Below, piece by piece: positions 38,080 through 50,530 of a DNA stretch of 64,000 nt. The stretch's first letter is position 1; each line of letters begins with the position of its first letter. The notes beneath the pieces were generated by a model. The model was given only the letters and a program-made list of their open reading frames with translations, made no database searches and was not told the origin of the DNA. The stretch is taken from assembly GCF_009389715.1 (NCBI RefSeq), contig NC_052407.1, positions 806,001 through 870,000 of the forward strand, in the 5' to 3' direction. The position numbers and the translations under genes are program-made. The DNA comes from Phoenix dactylifera (lineage: Eukaryota; Streptophyta; Magnoliopsida; Arecales; Arecaceae).

Positions 38080-38713
38080 ATACTACGCCACCAGTGGTTA
38101 GAATAGTGGATTTGGACACCGTTGCCACAGGTGGTTAATAATAGTAGATTTGGACACCGTTGCCATCGATAGTTAATAATAGTGGATTTGGTACTTTATA
38201 TAGCCCATGCTACTGGGTTACGTGGCCATAGCCTATTGATGTTGGAATTTTGGTATCAAAGTTTTTAAGAAAATGCTTAATAAATTACAAAAAAAAATGT
38301 TATTTATGATTTATTTTTCAGTCATTATTTTGTATTTTAATTAAAGATCTAGTATGTTTTGACCTCACTCTGGGGTATTATGTTGCTTACTAGGCTAGTG
38401 TAGCTCATTATCATAATTTTTTAATTTTCAGATGAAGATACATAATCTCACGGGACATGGGGAGTGCATTAGATTTTGAAGATTTTATTCGATTATTGGT
38501 ATTTTAGTTAGATTAGTTAGAGTAATTGATTTATGTTGTCATGTTATTGTGAAACTTTGGAAGATTGCTTTGAAATAAATTATTGATTAAAGAAAAAGAA
38601 AATTTAAAAATTTGTCATTGTTTTGATATGATCTGCAGTCTTACATGCTTGTATGGTTTGCTGTGCGGGCTTGCGGCATCTGCCGTGCTCCGAGCTTGGC
38701 TTGGGGCGTGACA
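38080..38713 (+). mobile_element. gypsy-type LTR fragment (plus)
   Basis: Ends TTGGGGCGTGACA at 38713, the shared LTR terminus in this window. Upstream it has the TACTAGGCTAGTGTAGCTCA segment shared with the other LTRs. 38090-38195 holds three ~42-bp tandem units with GTGGATTTGGACACCGTTGC. The words GGGTTACGTGGCCATAGCC are found reversed at 52190-52220. Confidence 0.55.
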
Positions 38714-39104
38714 ATGGCGTAGGAAGAGAGCTTCATTCGCTCTGCGAGCTGGTTGAGATCCACAGATGCTTGCAGTTTGCTGGTGCTTGCAGGGGGAAAG
38801 AAATAAGTCTTCCTTGACGCGTCTTCTTTGCCAAGTGGATTATTGAATCAAATTTTGATTCTCATCAATGACTGAAAGGTGTGCTGCACCAGCAAAGTTT
38901 CTAGTAGTTGTGAGAGAGTTGCATACTGTTGTTTATACTGTTTAAGGTCTGGCTGAGGTAATCTCTTTCAGATTTGTAACTTCTGGCAGTCTCAGATTGT
39001 ATTTGTTGGTTGTTTTTAATAAATTGGTGGGCTTATAGTCTTCTTAACCCTTTAAAAAACCCAAAAAAAAGAGAAAAAGAGTTGAATAATGGAATTGGGC
39101 ATCT

Positions 39105-39481
39105 ATAACAACCCATGATCTCAGTTAAAAAAAGCTAGATGGAAGATGTAATTTGGACTCTTTGGTCCTCCTCGGTCCTATATAACTACCCAAAATTTAC
39201 CCATTGCATAGCAACAAGGCCTTACATACTTCCTCCATTTAAGTCAAATACCATGATTTCCCATGGTCAACCCAGATGAGTCCATGCTGCGATATTCTTT
39301 AGTCCATATATATCGCATAGGCTTGGTCTGCTTTGATTCCATTACAACAATCTAAGATCTCATTCAAAAAAAGCCTAACTAGAAGATGTTATTTGGATTT
39401 CTTAGTTCTGCATAAATATCCAAAATCTACATATTGTATAGCCGATGTGGGACTAAATATATGCCTGCATGGGTCCTCTTA
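39105..39481 (-). mobile_element. TRIM-A copy 3 (minus)
   Basis: Two ~130-bp direct repeats in minus orientation, each with GAAGATGT(A/T)ATTTGGA; the right one has GCCGATGTGGGACTAAATAT, the reverse of the AGTCCCACATCGG block in copies 1 and 2. The interior between them matches the copy 4 interior (TCTTTAGTCCATATATATCG). Confidence 0.7.
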
Positions 39482-39584
39482 GCACCACGAATGAGTGCTT
39501 ATAATAGAAGAGTGCAGTTTTGGCGTATCACTAAACTTGCTTGCCTGTAAATTGTACATAGACCTCACAACCTTGCAAGGTCTA

Positions 39585-40165
39585 CCACCAGAGCAATAAA
39601 TCTACTGGTAAGATGTGGACTCTCAGTGCATCCCACTTCTATTACAAGCATTCTGGTGCAAAACGATGCGTTCTTCTTTGCTTCCCTCAAATCTAAGTAA
39701 GACCAACCAGTAGTAGTAACAGCAAACAAGGCAGAACTAAGCTTCCACCTTTCTGGGTCTTCGACAATCCTCACATGCTATTCGGCCGTCAACATATTTG
39801 TGCTGACAGCGGTGGTTAGAGAAGAAGTGGAGAAGAGGAAGGAAAGAAAGAATGAGAACCATCAGAACGGTAATTTAGTGGATGGTTTGATGCAGATTAA
39901 GGATAAGGAGGGGAAGCCAGTGATCATGAGGTGGTGGATAATATAATATCCGTCATTGCAGGGCATGAAATTTACTGCCCTTGCTGCAATGTGGGCTCTA
40001 TATCACATCTTTAGATCATTAGAGGTTCTTCGAATGCTTGGGGTAATTTAAAGTGCTGCTCTAGAATATACTCTGTCTTCCCCTCAGCAATCTCAATTTA
40101 CATTTTTCATGCAGGAAAAAAACAATCTATAAGCAAGGAAGAGAGGCACAAATGAAATAGCACTC
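39585..40165 (+). pseudogene. cytochrome P450 copy A (partial pseudogene)
   Basis: Compressed relative of the P450 at 42096. Part of exon 1 (NDAFFFASL at about 39662-39690, then TAA and TAG stops) runs straight into exon 2-like sequence (TTCTGGGTCTTCGACAATCC) and, at about 39805, into exon 4-like sequence (REEVEKRKERKNENHQNG, then LVDGLMQIKDKEGKPV) and then an I-helix region AGHE with a small insertion. Intron 4 and the start of exon 5 follow. Exon 3 and most introns are missing. Because intron 4 is kept this is a deleted gene copy, not a processed one. Confidence 0.8.
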
Positions 40166-41371
40166 AGTTCTAAGGATGCAATACAGACCTGAGGATGCCA
40201 ATGGGGATGGATATCTGAGTATTTTACCCATCGGAATGGTTTTAACCAAAATTAGACGAGGATGGTTTCGGTGATGGATTTAAAAATTAAAAATTATCTG
40301 GTTTTCGTTTCAATTAAGGTTTTGATGATTCTCCAACCTAAAACTAAATCTAACGCAGAATCCAAAACCAAAACTAAAACCGAACATATCTGATATTTAA
40401 TACCATTAACTTCTTTTATACTTTGTGTAAATCCCAAAAAGTTATATTATAAATTTGGTTAGATTATTGAATATATTATAAAAATTATGAATCATACCTT
40501 TAATTTGGTTATTTATATATGAAAATTTTGAAATGAATAAGAAATTAATGGTTTTCAAATTTTTGGTTTCAGTTAAAGTTTTTATTTTTTAAAGTCAAAA
40601 AAAGAATTTTCAGAATAAATTATTTTTTTTGGGCATTACAGTTACAAATTTAGTGAAAAACATGGCAATTTATGTATAATTTTTCGTTCTACAGGCAACG
40701 AAACTTACTCTAGCAATTATCAACTTTTTAGAAATTAGTATTTCTTTTATTTTCCTCCTTTCTTTCTTATTTTCCTGAAACAAAGGAAGGGATTGACAAC
40801 CAAAAATATTAGGATTTATCCAAGGATACGACTAGTGTTTTATTCTAATGAAAGAAAGCAAGACATGAGCAAGGATCAAAACAGAGTACGTTGAAGACTA
40901 GCTAACGCCTGGATTAATCTTGGCCAAAGTAGATTGAAGCTAGCAACCGTCTCAGCGCTTGCAATGACCGACCGAGTATTGGAGAAACCCAGTATTTTAA
41001 AACATGTAATTCCATGGCGTCATAAAACCTCACCTCCTCTGCTCCTACTTACATGGCTTGCCTTTTCCTTTATTTTGTTCAGATGCATACCATAACCCAA
41101 CGCCATCAGTATAAGTGAGATCACTGTCGTGTCTGGTGCATGACACATGGCTAGTAGAGTTGGTGTGAGGTATCGATCTCCAGATGAAGACATTGCCATG
41201 CTGTTTTGGAGCAAAGTCAGATACGGTGCAGGAGGATCCAACTCCTGGCGAGCTAATGAAGCTCCAGTGCCACCACTCTTTAATACCCCGGCCCCTTGCC
41301 AATTCACCGTGGCAGGAGCAGATCGGTGCAATTCATGAGGTTCGTGCAACCACTGGGTGACACATCAACAC
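40166..41371. other. intergenic between P450 copies
   Basis: AT-rich to 40860, then mixed. The minus frame 41349-41020 (109 aa) is open but unlike anything I know; not called a gene. Confidence 0.4.
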
Positions 41372-41881
41372 TGTCATGCCTCCGCATTCGTGGAGCACGA
41401 GAGGCACCCAGTGCCCACGTGGGGACCACATGAGGGGAGAAACATGGGCTTTTCTGCCGGATATTGTCCGATTCCGGAGCTTCACGCAAGCGTCCTCCAC
41501 CCCTTTCCGGTTTTATTTTTTTCTTAAAATGCGCCTGCAGGATTTGGAGACACCCGCCTCATATGACCAAGCTCTGTAACGAGTCTTTCCGATGTGGGAC
41601 TATTGAGCCTCAAATCGTCACCTTATCCGATGGTGGGAAGGATGTAAGGCCCAATAGTCCCGCATCGGAAAGACTCATTCCAAAGTCTGGGCATATGAGG
41701 CGGGTGTCTCCTAATCCCGCAGACGCATTTTGGGAGGAAAACAAAACCGGAGAGGGATGAAGGACGCTTGCGTCAACCCCCGGAATCGGACAATATCTGG
41801 CAGGAGAGCCCCGTGTTCCTCCCTCATGTGGCCCCTACGTGGGCACTGCCGCACGTGCCGGGTGCAGGCGGGGGCGTGACA
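41372..41881. mobile_element. TRIM-B inverted LTR pair
   Basis: Minus-oriented LTR 41372-41613 and plus-oriented LTR 41643-41881, 240 bp each, with a 29-bp spacer that matches the 3' part of the TRIM-B interior (ATCCGATGGTGGGAAGGA). Both arms carry ACACCCGCCTCATATG or its complement. The pair begins TGTCATGCC and ends GGGCGTGACA. Flanks are AACAC on the left and AGCAC on the right, a possible 5-bp target duplication with one change. The arms would fold into a long hairpin. Confidence 0.75.
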
Positions 41882-42030
41882 AGCACTACGTTGGATTGTA
41901 ACTCTGAGGGTAACATCGAGTAGGACGCCTTGCCGACCAGCTTGGGTCCTTCTTTCCAAATCTTGCCATCTTGTCTGTTTGTGGACAGCAACGCCCAAGG
42001 AATCCACTGTGAGGAATCAAAGGCATCCCT

Positions 42031-42038
42031 TAATATAG
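42031..42038 (+). promoter_or_regulatory. possible TATA element of P450 copy B
   Basis: TAATATAG about 60 bp upstream of the ATG and 150 bp downstream of the inverted LTR pair. Weak match. Confidence 0.3.
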
Positions 42039-42095
42039 AGAGACCTCTCCTTAGATCCACAAGAGAGGAGAGGGCGAGCTACTAGTTTTTCAGGC

Positions 42096-44292
42096 ATGGA
42101 TGTCTTGGCGTTGGCTTGGTGGTGTGGCCTGGTTATGGGTGCAGTCCCGCTGCTGCTACAAGCATTGTGGTACTTGAACGATGCCTTCTTCTTGGCTTCC
42201 CTCAGGCTGAGACCAACCCGTAGCAATGGCAAACAAGGCTGGGCTAAGCTTCCACCGGGTCACATGGGGCTGCCGTTCCTTGGGGAGACCCTCGCCTTTC
42301 TCTGGTACTTCAAGATCCTTCGCCGGCCCGACGACTTCATCAAAGCCAAAAAGCAAAAGTTTGTACAGACTCTCCTTCCTTTTTTCTTCTTTCCTTTCTT
42401 TTTCATAAAAATTTTCTCCTCTCGAGAGGGATCCACCCATGTTTCATGAGAAGCTTGAACTACTAGATCGAACTCGATATCTCCCATGTTTCATGTTGGA
42501 ACGTTAGCAACAGTGGTAACATCCTGCCGGCTCTTTAAAAGGATCTCTCCGTTGTTTCACATTCCAGTTAATTAAAATGCTAGCACTTAAAAATAGGACT
42601 AATTTGATCCGAGAATGACGTAAAAGTATAACAACTCTCGTGGATAACGGGATGAGCACCTTATTGGAATTTTTAGATGACTGATTTTACTTTGATTTAT
42701 TATGTAATACAGGCTAAGTTGTTATCTGAATAAATATTCAAAGAGTCCATAATTAATTTGTAATCATATGATTAGCTTGGGCTCTATTGGTGTAGTAACT
42801 ATCAATATAGGCCTGATTTGGTTAATGGACTTTATAATGAATTGATCCAGTAGTATTACTAATTGGATTAGGGCTACGTCTGGCAGAGCTTTTGGTGGGT
42901 TAAAAAGCACTTTCTGACCCTCCAAAAGTACTTTTAGATGGCATAGGGATATTTGGTAAAAATAATCGGAAAGATATTTTAGCTTTGCTAGAAATCTAAA
43001 ATAGCTTCTTGGGAGAAGCTCTAAAATGGAGCTGCTTTGGAAAAGCACTTTTAGCATGAGTCGAAAAGCTATTTTGATTTATAAATTTTTTTGAACTAAA
43101 ATACCAATGATAAAATATTATAATTATAGAAAATATCCCTTTATATTATAGAAATCTTGTAGGAGTCCCAACAAAGAAAACAAGGAGCCTTAATCGGCTT
43201 TGGTTTTCACGTGATTAAGGTATTCCTTTTTTTTCTATTTATTTATCCATCATTTTGATTTTTGTTTGAGAAAAAAAATAGCTTTGTTCTCCATTTTTTC
43301 TAAAACAATCCGTGATGAAGTCTCGTCATCGTCCCTCTCTTCCATCGATCTCTCTTTCTCTCCTTCCAAAACTTTCTCTTCATCTCTAATGCTGTGGTCC
43401 ACACTAAGAGGTCAGCATTTAGAAAAATAAAGAGAAAAGGATAAAGAGGGAGAGATTGGGTGATGGAGGACTGCGACATCGCAGTCCAACTCTCAACGTG
43501 GACCGCAACATCGTGGTCCTCCTCTGAGCGTGGACCGCGATAAATGAAAGTTTTAAGCGTACAGGTATTGCATAAGCATGAAGGTATTACTTATGTTATA
43601 ACTGACATCATGAGTCGTCTTGAGACATAAAGATGAAATTGTGACATAAGCTTGAAATGTTATAATTATAGCAACCTTTATTTGAAAGCATAAAGAGATT
43701 TCATTTGAGACCATAAAGTGGACTGACGATGAACTTTATATTTTTTGTTTTGATCACCTAAGGGTACACATGCAACATCATTGAGATCCATGTCAATGAA
43801 ATTATTAACATCTATAACCATAGAAGGGCCTTATGTCAATAAATGATATGAAGACTGCTATTACTCGATGTCAGTAGTTTTGTTGGACCGGACTTAAGAT
43901 GTTGTTCATTCAGGACATTTACATATGTGGCTGCATAAGATGAACTTAGCTTCAGAGTTATTTTCAAACTATATATATGTAATAAATAATGTTTTAAAAA
44001 AGTTAAAGTCTTAATTAATGTTGCCCAAGTGGGAGAACATTGGAATTTCCCATAAAGTGGGCTTCTATTGATAATGGACTGATTTTATTTTGATTTATTA
44101 CATAAAAAAAAGACTAAGTTGTCGTCTGAATGAATATTTAAGGAGCCATAATTGATTTATGATCATATGTTTAGTTTGGGCCACATTGTCTTAGCTATGT
44201 GGTATACTAAGTATTAGTGTATGCCTGATTTAGTTAATGGGCTCTATAATAGGTGGACCAATTAATATTACTAATTAGTCTAATGCTCCAAT

Positions 44293-44373
<81 letters not shown>

Positions 44374-47236
44374 TGTTGAGAATCTCTAGGGCATAAAAGA
44401 TCTCTACGTCTCTAAAGGCACCTGTCCCATTGAGAGACAAGCATTTAGGAGGAGAAGGAGAGGAAACTCTATCCCTTTTTTTTTTTTGTACTTTCTTCTT
44501 TCAGGAGATCCCACCATGATCAATAGCTGTTGGGGCTCTCAAGGTACGTTTTGATTATTGTAGTTTATTTTTATAGATTTTTTTATGTTTTAATCTCCTT
44601 GATTGGACAATAATGCCAAAGTAGACAACTCTCATGGACAACACGATAAGCGCCCTGGCATTTGCGGTTAGGAACTGCCTGCAGAATTCTCAAAAAAGCT
44701 GAGCCTGTTTTATAAGAATTACATGGGAAGATTGCTTGTTATTGTACAGCATTATTAAGTTAGAGATTAACAACTTGTGGATGTCATGCAAGAAACCTCG
44801 GAGTACTTAAAACCACTAATCAAAATAATCCATTTTCTTTGTTCTCCCTCCAGAACATGCAGTAGTAAGCTTTTTTTTTTTATCTAAGGTCTCTCTTTCA
44901 TTTTTTTATGATAGAAAGATAAACAAATATATTTACAATAAAATATCTCTATGAGAGAAGATCCTAAATGATGAATGGAAAATTTTTCACTCCAGATTTA
45001 TTCATGTCACACCCTTAATTTGAGAAACAGGATGTACTCTCCAGGCTTCTACGTGCGGTTGTATCCCCATTAGTGTCATTATAGGCCAAGCCAACTTACC
45101 GATTTCTTGGTCTTCCAAAATTAAAAAAAAGAAAGGAGAAAACAAATCAAAGAAATCTTGGTTAGATTGCTACTTTTAAAGCAGAACAAATTGTGATTAA
45201 TGGAAATTGATTATTAATGTATGGAAATGATTCCTGATGGCACTACAAAACTTTTTAAAGACGAGGCTGCACAAATCTCAGCTGGTCCAAACCACCACTG
45301 CTTTTGCTGCTATTGATATATGTAACGATTTGTTGGTAGATATGGGGAAGGAGTGGGGATGTATAGGACCCATCTCTTTGGATCTCCCACCATCCTCACA
45401 TGCTCTCCGGCCAGCAACAAGTTTGTGCTGAAGTCCGCTGAGGACTTCCGTATCTGCTGGCCGGAGCCTGAGCTCGTCGGCTTCTCGTCCATCGTCAACG
45501 TGGAGGGAAAGCAGCATGCAAGGCTGAGGAGCTTCGTAGTTAATGCGATCAATGAGCCCCAAGCACTCCGGCGAATCGCCCGCATGGTGCAGCCACGTGT
45601 CGTTTCTGCGCTCCGCTCTTGGGCAGAGAAGGGCACCATCAATGCCGAGCTCGAAACCAAAAAGGTTTGATCTTCTTAGCAATGGAAAAAGCCATGATAC
45701 TCATAGTTCTGACATGAAACATATGGTAAAATTTATGGCATAGATTTCAGGTGACATTCGAGAATATATGTAAGATGTTTGTAAGCATGGATCCCAGCCC
45801 GGTCACAGATGAGATAGATCAGTTGTTTGACGGCCTACTCAAAGGCTTGAGAGCATACCCGATAAATTTTCCAGGGTCAGCATTGCACCATGCTCTCAAG
45901 GTTGGATACTCTCATTGCTATTTTCTAGTTATTAATTCGACTACCACATATGCTCTTCAATTTTTCTTCTGTTTTTTCAAAGACCGGTACTGGTCGTGGT
46001 ATGATGAATTGAATTTGCGTGTGACAGTGTCGGAGAAAGCTGACCGCAGTGTTCAGAGAAGAACTGGAGAGGAGGAAGGGAAGAAAGAATGAGATCCATG
46101 AAAACAGTGACTTAATGGATGGTCTGATGCAAATTAAGGATGAGGAGGGGAAGCCGCTGACTGATGATGAGGTGGTAGATAACATAGTCTCTTTAGTCGT
46201 CGGAGGGTATAAGTCTACAGCGCTCGCTTCAATGTGGGCTCTTTATCACATCTCTAAATCACCAGAGGTTCTTCAAAAGCTTCGGGTAATTGAAGACACT
46301 TCCTGAGAAATATTCCTCTTCTACTTATTGCTGAACTTCTAAATCAGGCACGTAGTTGTTTCTTTTCATGCAGGAAGAGAACAGGATAATAAGCAAGGGG
46401 AAGCAAGGGGAGTTCATTACTTTGGATGATATATCACAAATGAAGTACACAGCTAAGGTCTGGGATTCACTATGGATCATATTTCGTGCAAATCTAAACA
46501 TAAAAATAGGTTAACTATTCCTTTTTTTTTTCAAAAAAATAGGTAGTGGAAGAAACAATAAGATTGGCGAATATTGTTGCCACTCTTTACCGCGTCACCA
46601 ACAGAGATGTTGAATACGGAGGTAAATGAAAATGAGATTTTTTACCTCCCCCTGCCCTGTATTGGATATGTGTGCTATAATGTTTCATCTTGGAATGCAA
46701 TTAAACAAATAAGGGGTGCAGGTTATAGAATACCAAAGGATTGGCAAGTTGTTGTCTGGCTCCGATCCCTTCATACAGATCCAAAGAATTTTGACAATCC
46801 ACTGAGTTTCAATCCCGACCGCTGGAATGTAAGTTGGCATAACCAAGAACGCACCAGTTTTTAGTTTACAAACAAGAAAGCTGTTTTAATTGTGACTAAT
46901 TGGAGCTTTTAACACTTGAAGCAACCTGCAAAGCCTGGAACATTCCAAGTGTTTGGAGGGGGGCATAGGATCTGTGCTGGGAATATGCTTGCGCGAGTAC
47001 AGCTTGCAGTAATTCTTCACCATCTCTCTCTGGGCTATAGGTAATGCTTTATACAACTCAGTTTCATGAGAACAACCAAAAAGATATCAAAATGCTTAAT
47101 TCCTATCGGTGGTACCTCGACATTTTTTGCTGTCGATTTTTTTAGGTGGGAGTTACTGAATCCTTATGCAAAGATGACATACCTTCCTCATCAAAGTCCA
47201 GTTGATGGGGCCGCCATGGCATTCAGCTCGCTTTGA
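42096..47236 (+). CDS. cytochrome P450, CYP85 clan, ent-kaurenoic acid oxidase-like (copy B)
   Basis: Nine exons: 42096-42358, 45340-45664, 45751-45900, 46028-46285, 46374-46457, 46543-46621, 46722-46828, 46922-47040, 47146-47236. One frame, 1476 bp, 491 aa, all GT-AG. N-terminal membrane anchor (ALAWWCGLVMGAVPLLLQAL) and proline hinge LPPGHMGLPFLGE at ~53-65; EETIR gives ExxR at 364-367; FNPDRW at 416-421; heme loop FGGGHRICAG at 433-442 with Cys440. Exon pattern and the ending YLPHQSPVDG fit the CYP85 clan, near CYP88 (kaurenoic acid oxidase) and CYP729; the substrate, probably a terpenoid, cannot be read. Odd point: the I-helix oxygen-binding motif, normally (A/G)Gx(D/E)T(T/S), reads GGYKST with Lys308 at the acidic position. 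So it is structurally complete but may have altered chemistry. Intron 1 is 3 kb and full of repeats. Confidence 0.88.
42660..44282 (+). repeat. direct repeats in P450 intron 1 (copia-type LTR debris)
   Basis: 42660-42887 and 44050-44282 are diverged direct copies (GACTGATTTTACTTTGATTTATTA versus GACTGATTTTATTTTGATTTATTA). The second copy is preceded by GTTGCCCAAGTGGGAGAACA, the tract that usually stands at the polypurine/3' LTR border of Ty1-copia elements. Confidence 0.55.
44295..44370. repeat. (AT)38 microsatellite
   Basis: Uninterrupted AT dinucleotide run in intron 1 of P450 copy B. Confidence 0.95.
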
Positions 47237-48232
47237 GAACGCCTTCTCTACTGAGCCATATCTACTGCAAATTGAGTAGCCCGTTTCAGCTGTTCTGATT
47301 CGAGAATAGGGAAGTTCTAAGATGGGCAATACCAAGAAAGTTGATTAGGTTCTTATCATATGATGGTTTCCTTCACCAGTAAGTAAGATCTAGGGTCGAG
47401 CTTCTTATGTACGTGGATTTGTATGGAGATTGAACGCTAGTTCGTCTTGATGTGTATAAACTTAGTTGTTGATGATTGAATAAAAATCATTATGCAAGGT
47501 AAGCTTTCCTTACCCCCCTGCTCTCTCTCTCTCTCTGTCTTCCTTCTTTCTTTCTTTTCATTTAATTTTTTGGTAGATGAGGCCTCCTTGCACAGCCCTA
47601 GCTCCTTTGGTGACCTGAAACCCTCTCAACCAAAACATAGACAGCACTCAATCTCATAAGCTCAAGATCATTAAAAATAGATGGAACAATGTATCAGGCT
47701 TACCGTGCCCATGATTCACCTGCCACGACAACATTTCTTCTTGGTCCTCGTTCCAGCTGCTCTATTTCCTAAGTCAAAGCTGAACTTAAAATCTGATGTT
47801 GTGTCTTTAGGTCATGCATTTGAACTCGTGAACACTTTCGATAATGTCAAACTTGGGTTCAATTTATGCTTGTTTGTAAATTTTTTAGATCCGCAGTCAA
47901 GTACATCAATCGGTCATTAGCACTGCATGATAATTGGCACATTTTTCTGTGCTCCGCTAACAAGTAACGTAAGATCAGGGGTGGCTCCACTTAAACTAAG
48001 GTGGTGCATGAGATCGGGTCTTGCAAGTGTGGTCATTTTTTTATACATCGTCCATTCCCCATGGCTTAATCCGGCCAACCTCGATCGCCAACCAGTTGAC
48101 CCCAAGCTGTCCCCAACCTGTTCCCATTGCATAAATCCCAGCTCTCCCTGCGAGCACCTCGATAATCGTAGAGAAGGAATCAAACGCTGACGAGAGTAGC
48201 GAGAAGAGAGAGGAAGGAAGGAGTAACCGGCG
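47237..48232. other. spacer between P450 copies B and C
   Basis: 3' UTR of copy B at the left, a CT run at 47521-47536, then sequence leading into copy C. No separate gene. Confidence 0.5.
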
Positions 48233-48454
48233 ATGTACGTCTCAGTGCTTGCTTGGTGGCTTGGCCTGCTGCCGGGCGCCACTCCGTTACTGGTCCAGGC
48301 CATCTGGTATTGGAACGACGTTCGTTTCTGAGCTTCCCTGAAACTGAGATCAGGCTGTGGTAATAACATCAAACAAGGTGAAGGAAAGCCCTTCCTTGGA
48401 AAGACCCTCAGCTTCCTCCGGTACTACAAGATCCTTCGCCGGCCCGATGACTTC

Positions 48455-48966
48455 TCAAGATGAACTTCGATGGCGGTGTCAATGAGAGAGGTGGCAGTGG
48501 TGGCGCCAGATTTGTCATCGGAGATCAAGAGGCCAAATTGGTAGCAATTAGGGGCTGACGGATTTCCAATCAAATTGTAGTTGGTGCCGAGGCCAGAGCC
48601 GCGTAGGAGGGAGTCTCCTATGTGAAGCGTATGCTAGGCACGGACTGCATCGTCCTTGAGGGAGACTCAACCAGGTAATCGAGTCGATTCAGGAGTTGGG
48701 CCATGGGGCCGGTGGGATGCGGTTGATTTACGACATCCGCAGACTATTGGATGAGTGCGTCTCCTACCAGATCACTCATGTCTACCGAGAGGCGAACAGT
48801 GCGGGGTGGCTTTCTTTGTGGCTCAGTACTCCAGAAATTTTATTTGGAACAACTATGTCTTAGTTCTGTCTTTGTTGTATGCTCTTATCCTTTTTGACTT
48901 TATGGGCTACACTCACACCCGATACTTGTGAACCACCATTGTACCAAAAAAAAAAAAAAAAAAAAA
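48455..48966 (+). mobile_element. 5'-truncated LINE (RNase H end) in exon 1 of P450 copy C
   Basis: Frame pieces KMNFDGGVNERGGSGGARFV, VVGAEARAA, CIVLEGDST form the RNase H domain of plant LINE ORF2, with later stops and shifts. Ends in a 21-A tail at 48946-48966. Target duplication not evident. Confidence 0.8.
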
Positions 48967-49589
48967 GCAGGTTGGCAAGTTCTCCGTCACCACCCTCCTA
49001 TCGTCACTGTTGCTGTTAGTTTATGTACCCACTTGTACGTAGGTGTGGGGAGGGAGTGGGGATGCATAAGAACTATATCTGTTTGGGGTCTCCCACCATC
49101 ATCGCATGCTCTCCAGCTAGCAACAAGTTTGTGCTGCAGTCATCTGAGGTTTTTCGCATCAGATGGCCGGCACCTGAGCTTGCTGTCCATGATTCTATCA
49201 TCAATATATGGAGGGGAAACAGCATGCGAGGCTCAGGGAATTTATGCTCGATGCCATCAACCAGCCCGACTCACTCCGGCGGATTGCCAGAATGGTGCAG
49301 CCGCGGATGGTCTCCGCGCTTCAGTGCTGGGCAGAGAAGCGCACCGTTAATGCACTGTTAGAAACCAGCAGAGTCTGCCTGTTGCACTCCGATTTGTATT
49401 TCAGAGTTCGTTCTTTGTCAATGAATTAGCTAGGTTCCCCATCATATTGACTTATGAAAAATTGTTCATAAGATGATTTGAATTTATTGGGATGATTAAA
49501 TAAAGCTATCATACAAGTTTATATCTTCGAGGAACTAGTTGATGAAAGCGTCTTGCAGAAGTAGTGGTTTGGTCATCTTTTCGTAAGGC

Positions 49590-50530
49590 ACCGGTGCTAA
49601 GGTTGAAATCGGATCGAATACTAGTATATCAATATCTATATTTATTTTGATTAACTAATATACATATAGATACGGATGTTAGTAGGATGCAAAAATTTGT
49701 ATCCATATTTAGTTTAAACGGATACGGATGCAATTCGGATACTAAAAGTATGCATATAAATACGGATATAATCGGATAATTAAACTTTATGACCACAAAC
49801 TCAAAAATATTACTAAGTGGATTTATGAGTGCTACATAAAATTAAATAGGGTTACAAATGGAATCGGATATTCGGATACGGATTGTATAGTTGTCCATCC
49901 ATATTCACATCTTAGGGCTCGTTTGGTTCGCAGGAAGCATTTTCCCTCCTAGGAATATGATTCCTGGGAAACAAATTCCTAGGAAAAGGATGTCTAGGAA
50001 AGTACTTTTGGCATGTTTGGTTGACCATGGGAAAGTGACAAATTTTCAAAGTGCTTATGTTTGGTTGGCCATCCACTGTCCTAGGAAAGTTATGTATAAT
50101 TCCTATTATGCCCTTAATAAAAATTAGGTTTTTAATGTCTCTTTAATGCTTCTTTAATGCTGAAGGGACTTTTTGGGAAAAAGTAAAAATGGAGTAATTC
50201 CTGCCTCATGGAAAAGTAACTTTCCCATGTTTCTCATGGGAAAGACTTTCCCATAAAATGTGGGAATCATATTCCCATGGGAATTCAACTTTCCCTTCTC
50301 TCTCCTTTGAAAACTCCAACCAAACAAGAGGCATCTCATTACTTTTCCGTTGACCACACTTTCCCCCCTTCTTTTCCCGCGAACCAAACGAGCCCTTATT
50401 CTTTGATGGATATGAATGCAATCAAGGATATCAGCTGGATGCTTAAATTTCTATCCACATTCTGATAGTTTCAAATACGAAAATAGATCTGAACGGATAT
50501 TATCCAATCTACTTTTACTCCTAACTAGCA
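49590..50530. repeat. unidentified repeat carrying MITE copy 2
   Basis: Both sides of the MITE are rich in GGATACGGAT / ATTCGGATAC words (49600-49900 and 50398-50520), as in a dispersed repeat that the MITE later entered. Confidence 0.4.
49915..50395. mobile_element. Tourist-like (PIF/Harbinger) MITE copy 2
   Basis: Ends GGGCTCGTTTGGTTCGC and GCGAACCAAACGAGCCC, perfect 17-bp inverted repeats; flanked by TTA on each side (49912-49914, 50396-50398), the target duplication of PIF/Harbinger elements. 481 bp, non-coding. Confidence 0.92.

Noticed and set aside
41020-41349. 109-codon minus frame
   Set aside because: No recognisable domain, no exon context, next to repeat arms.
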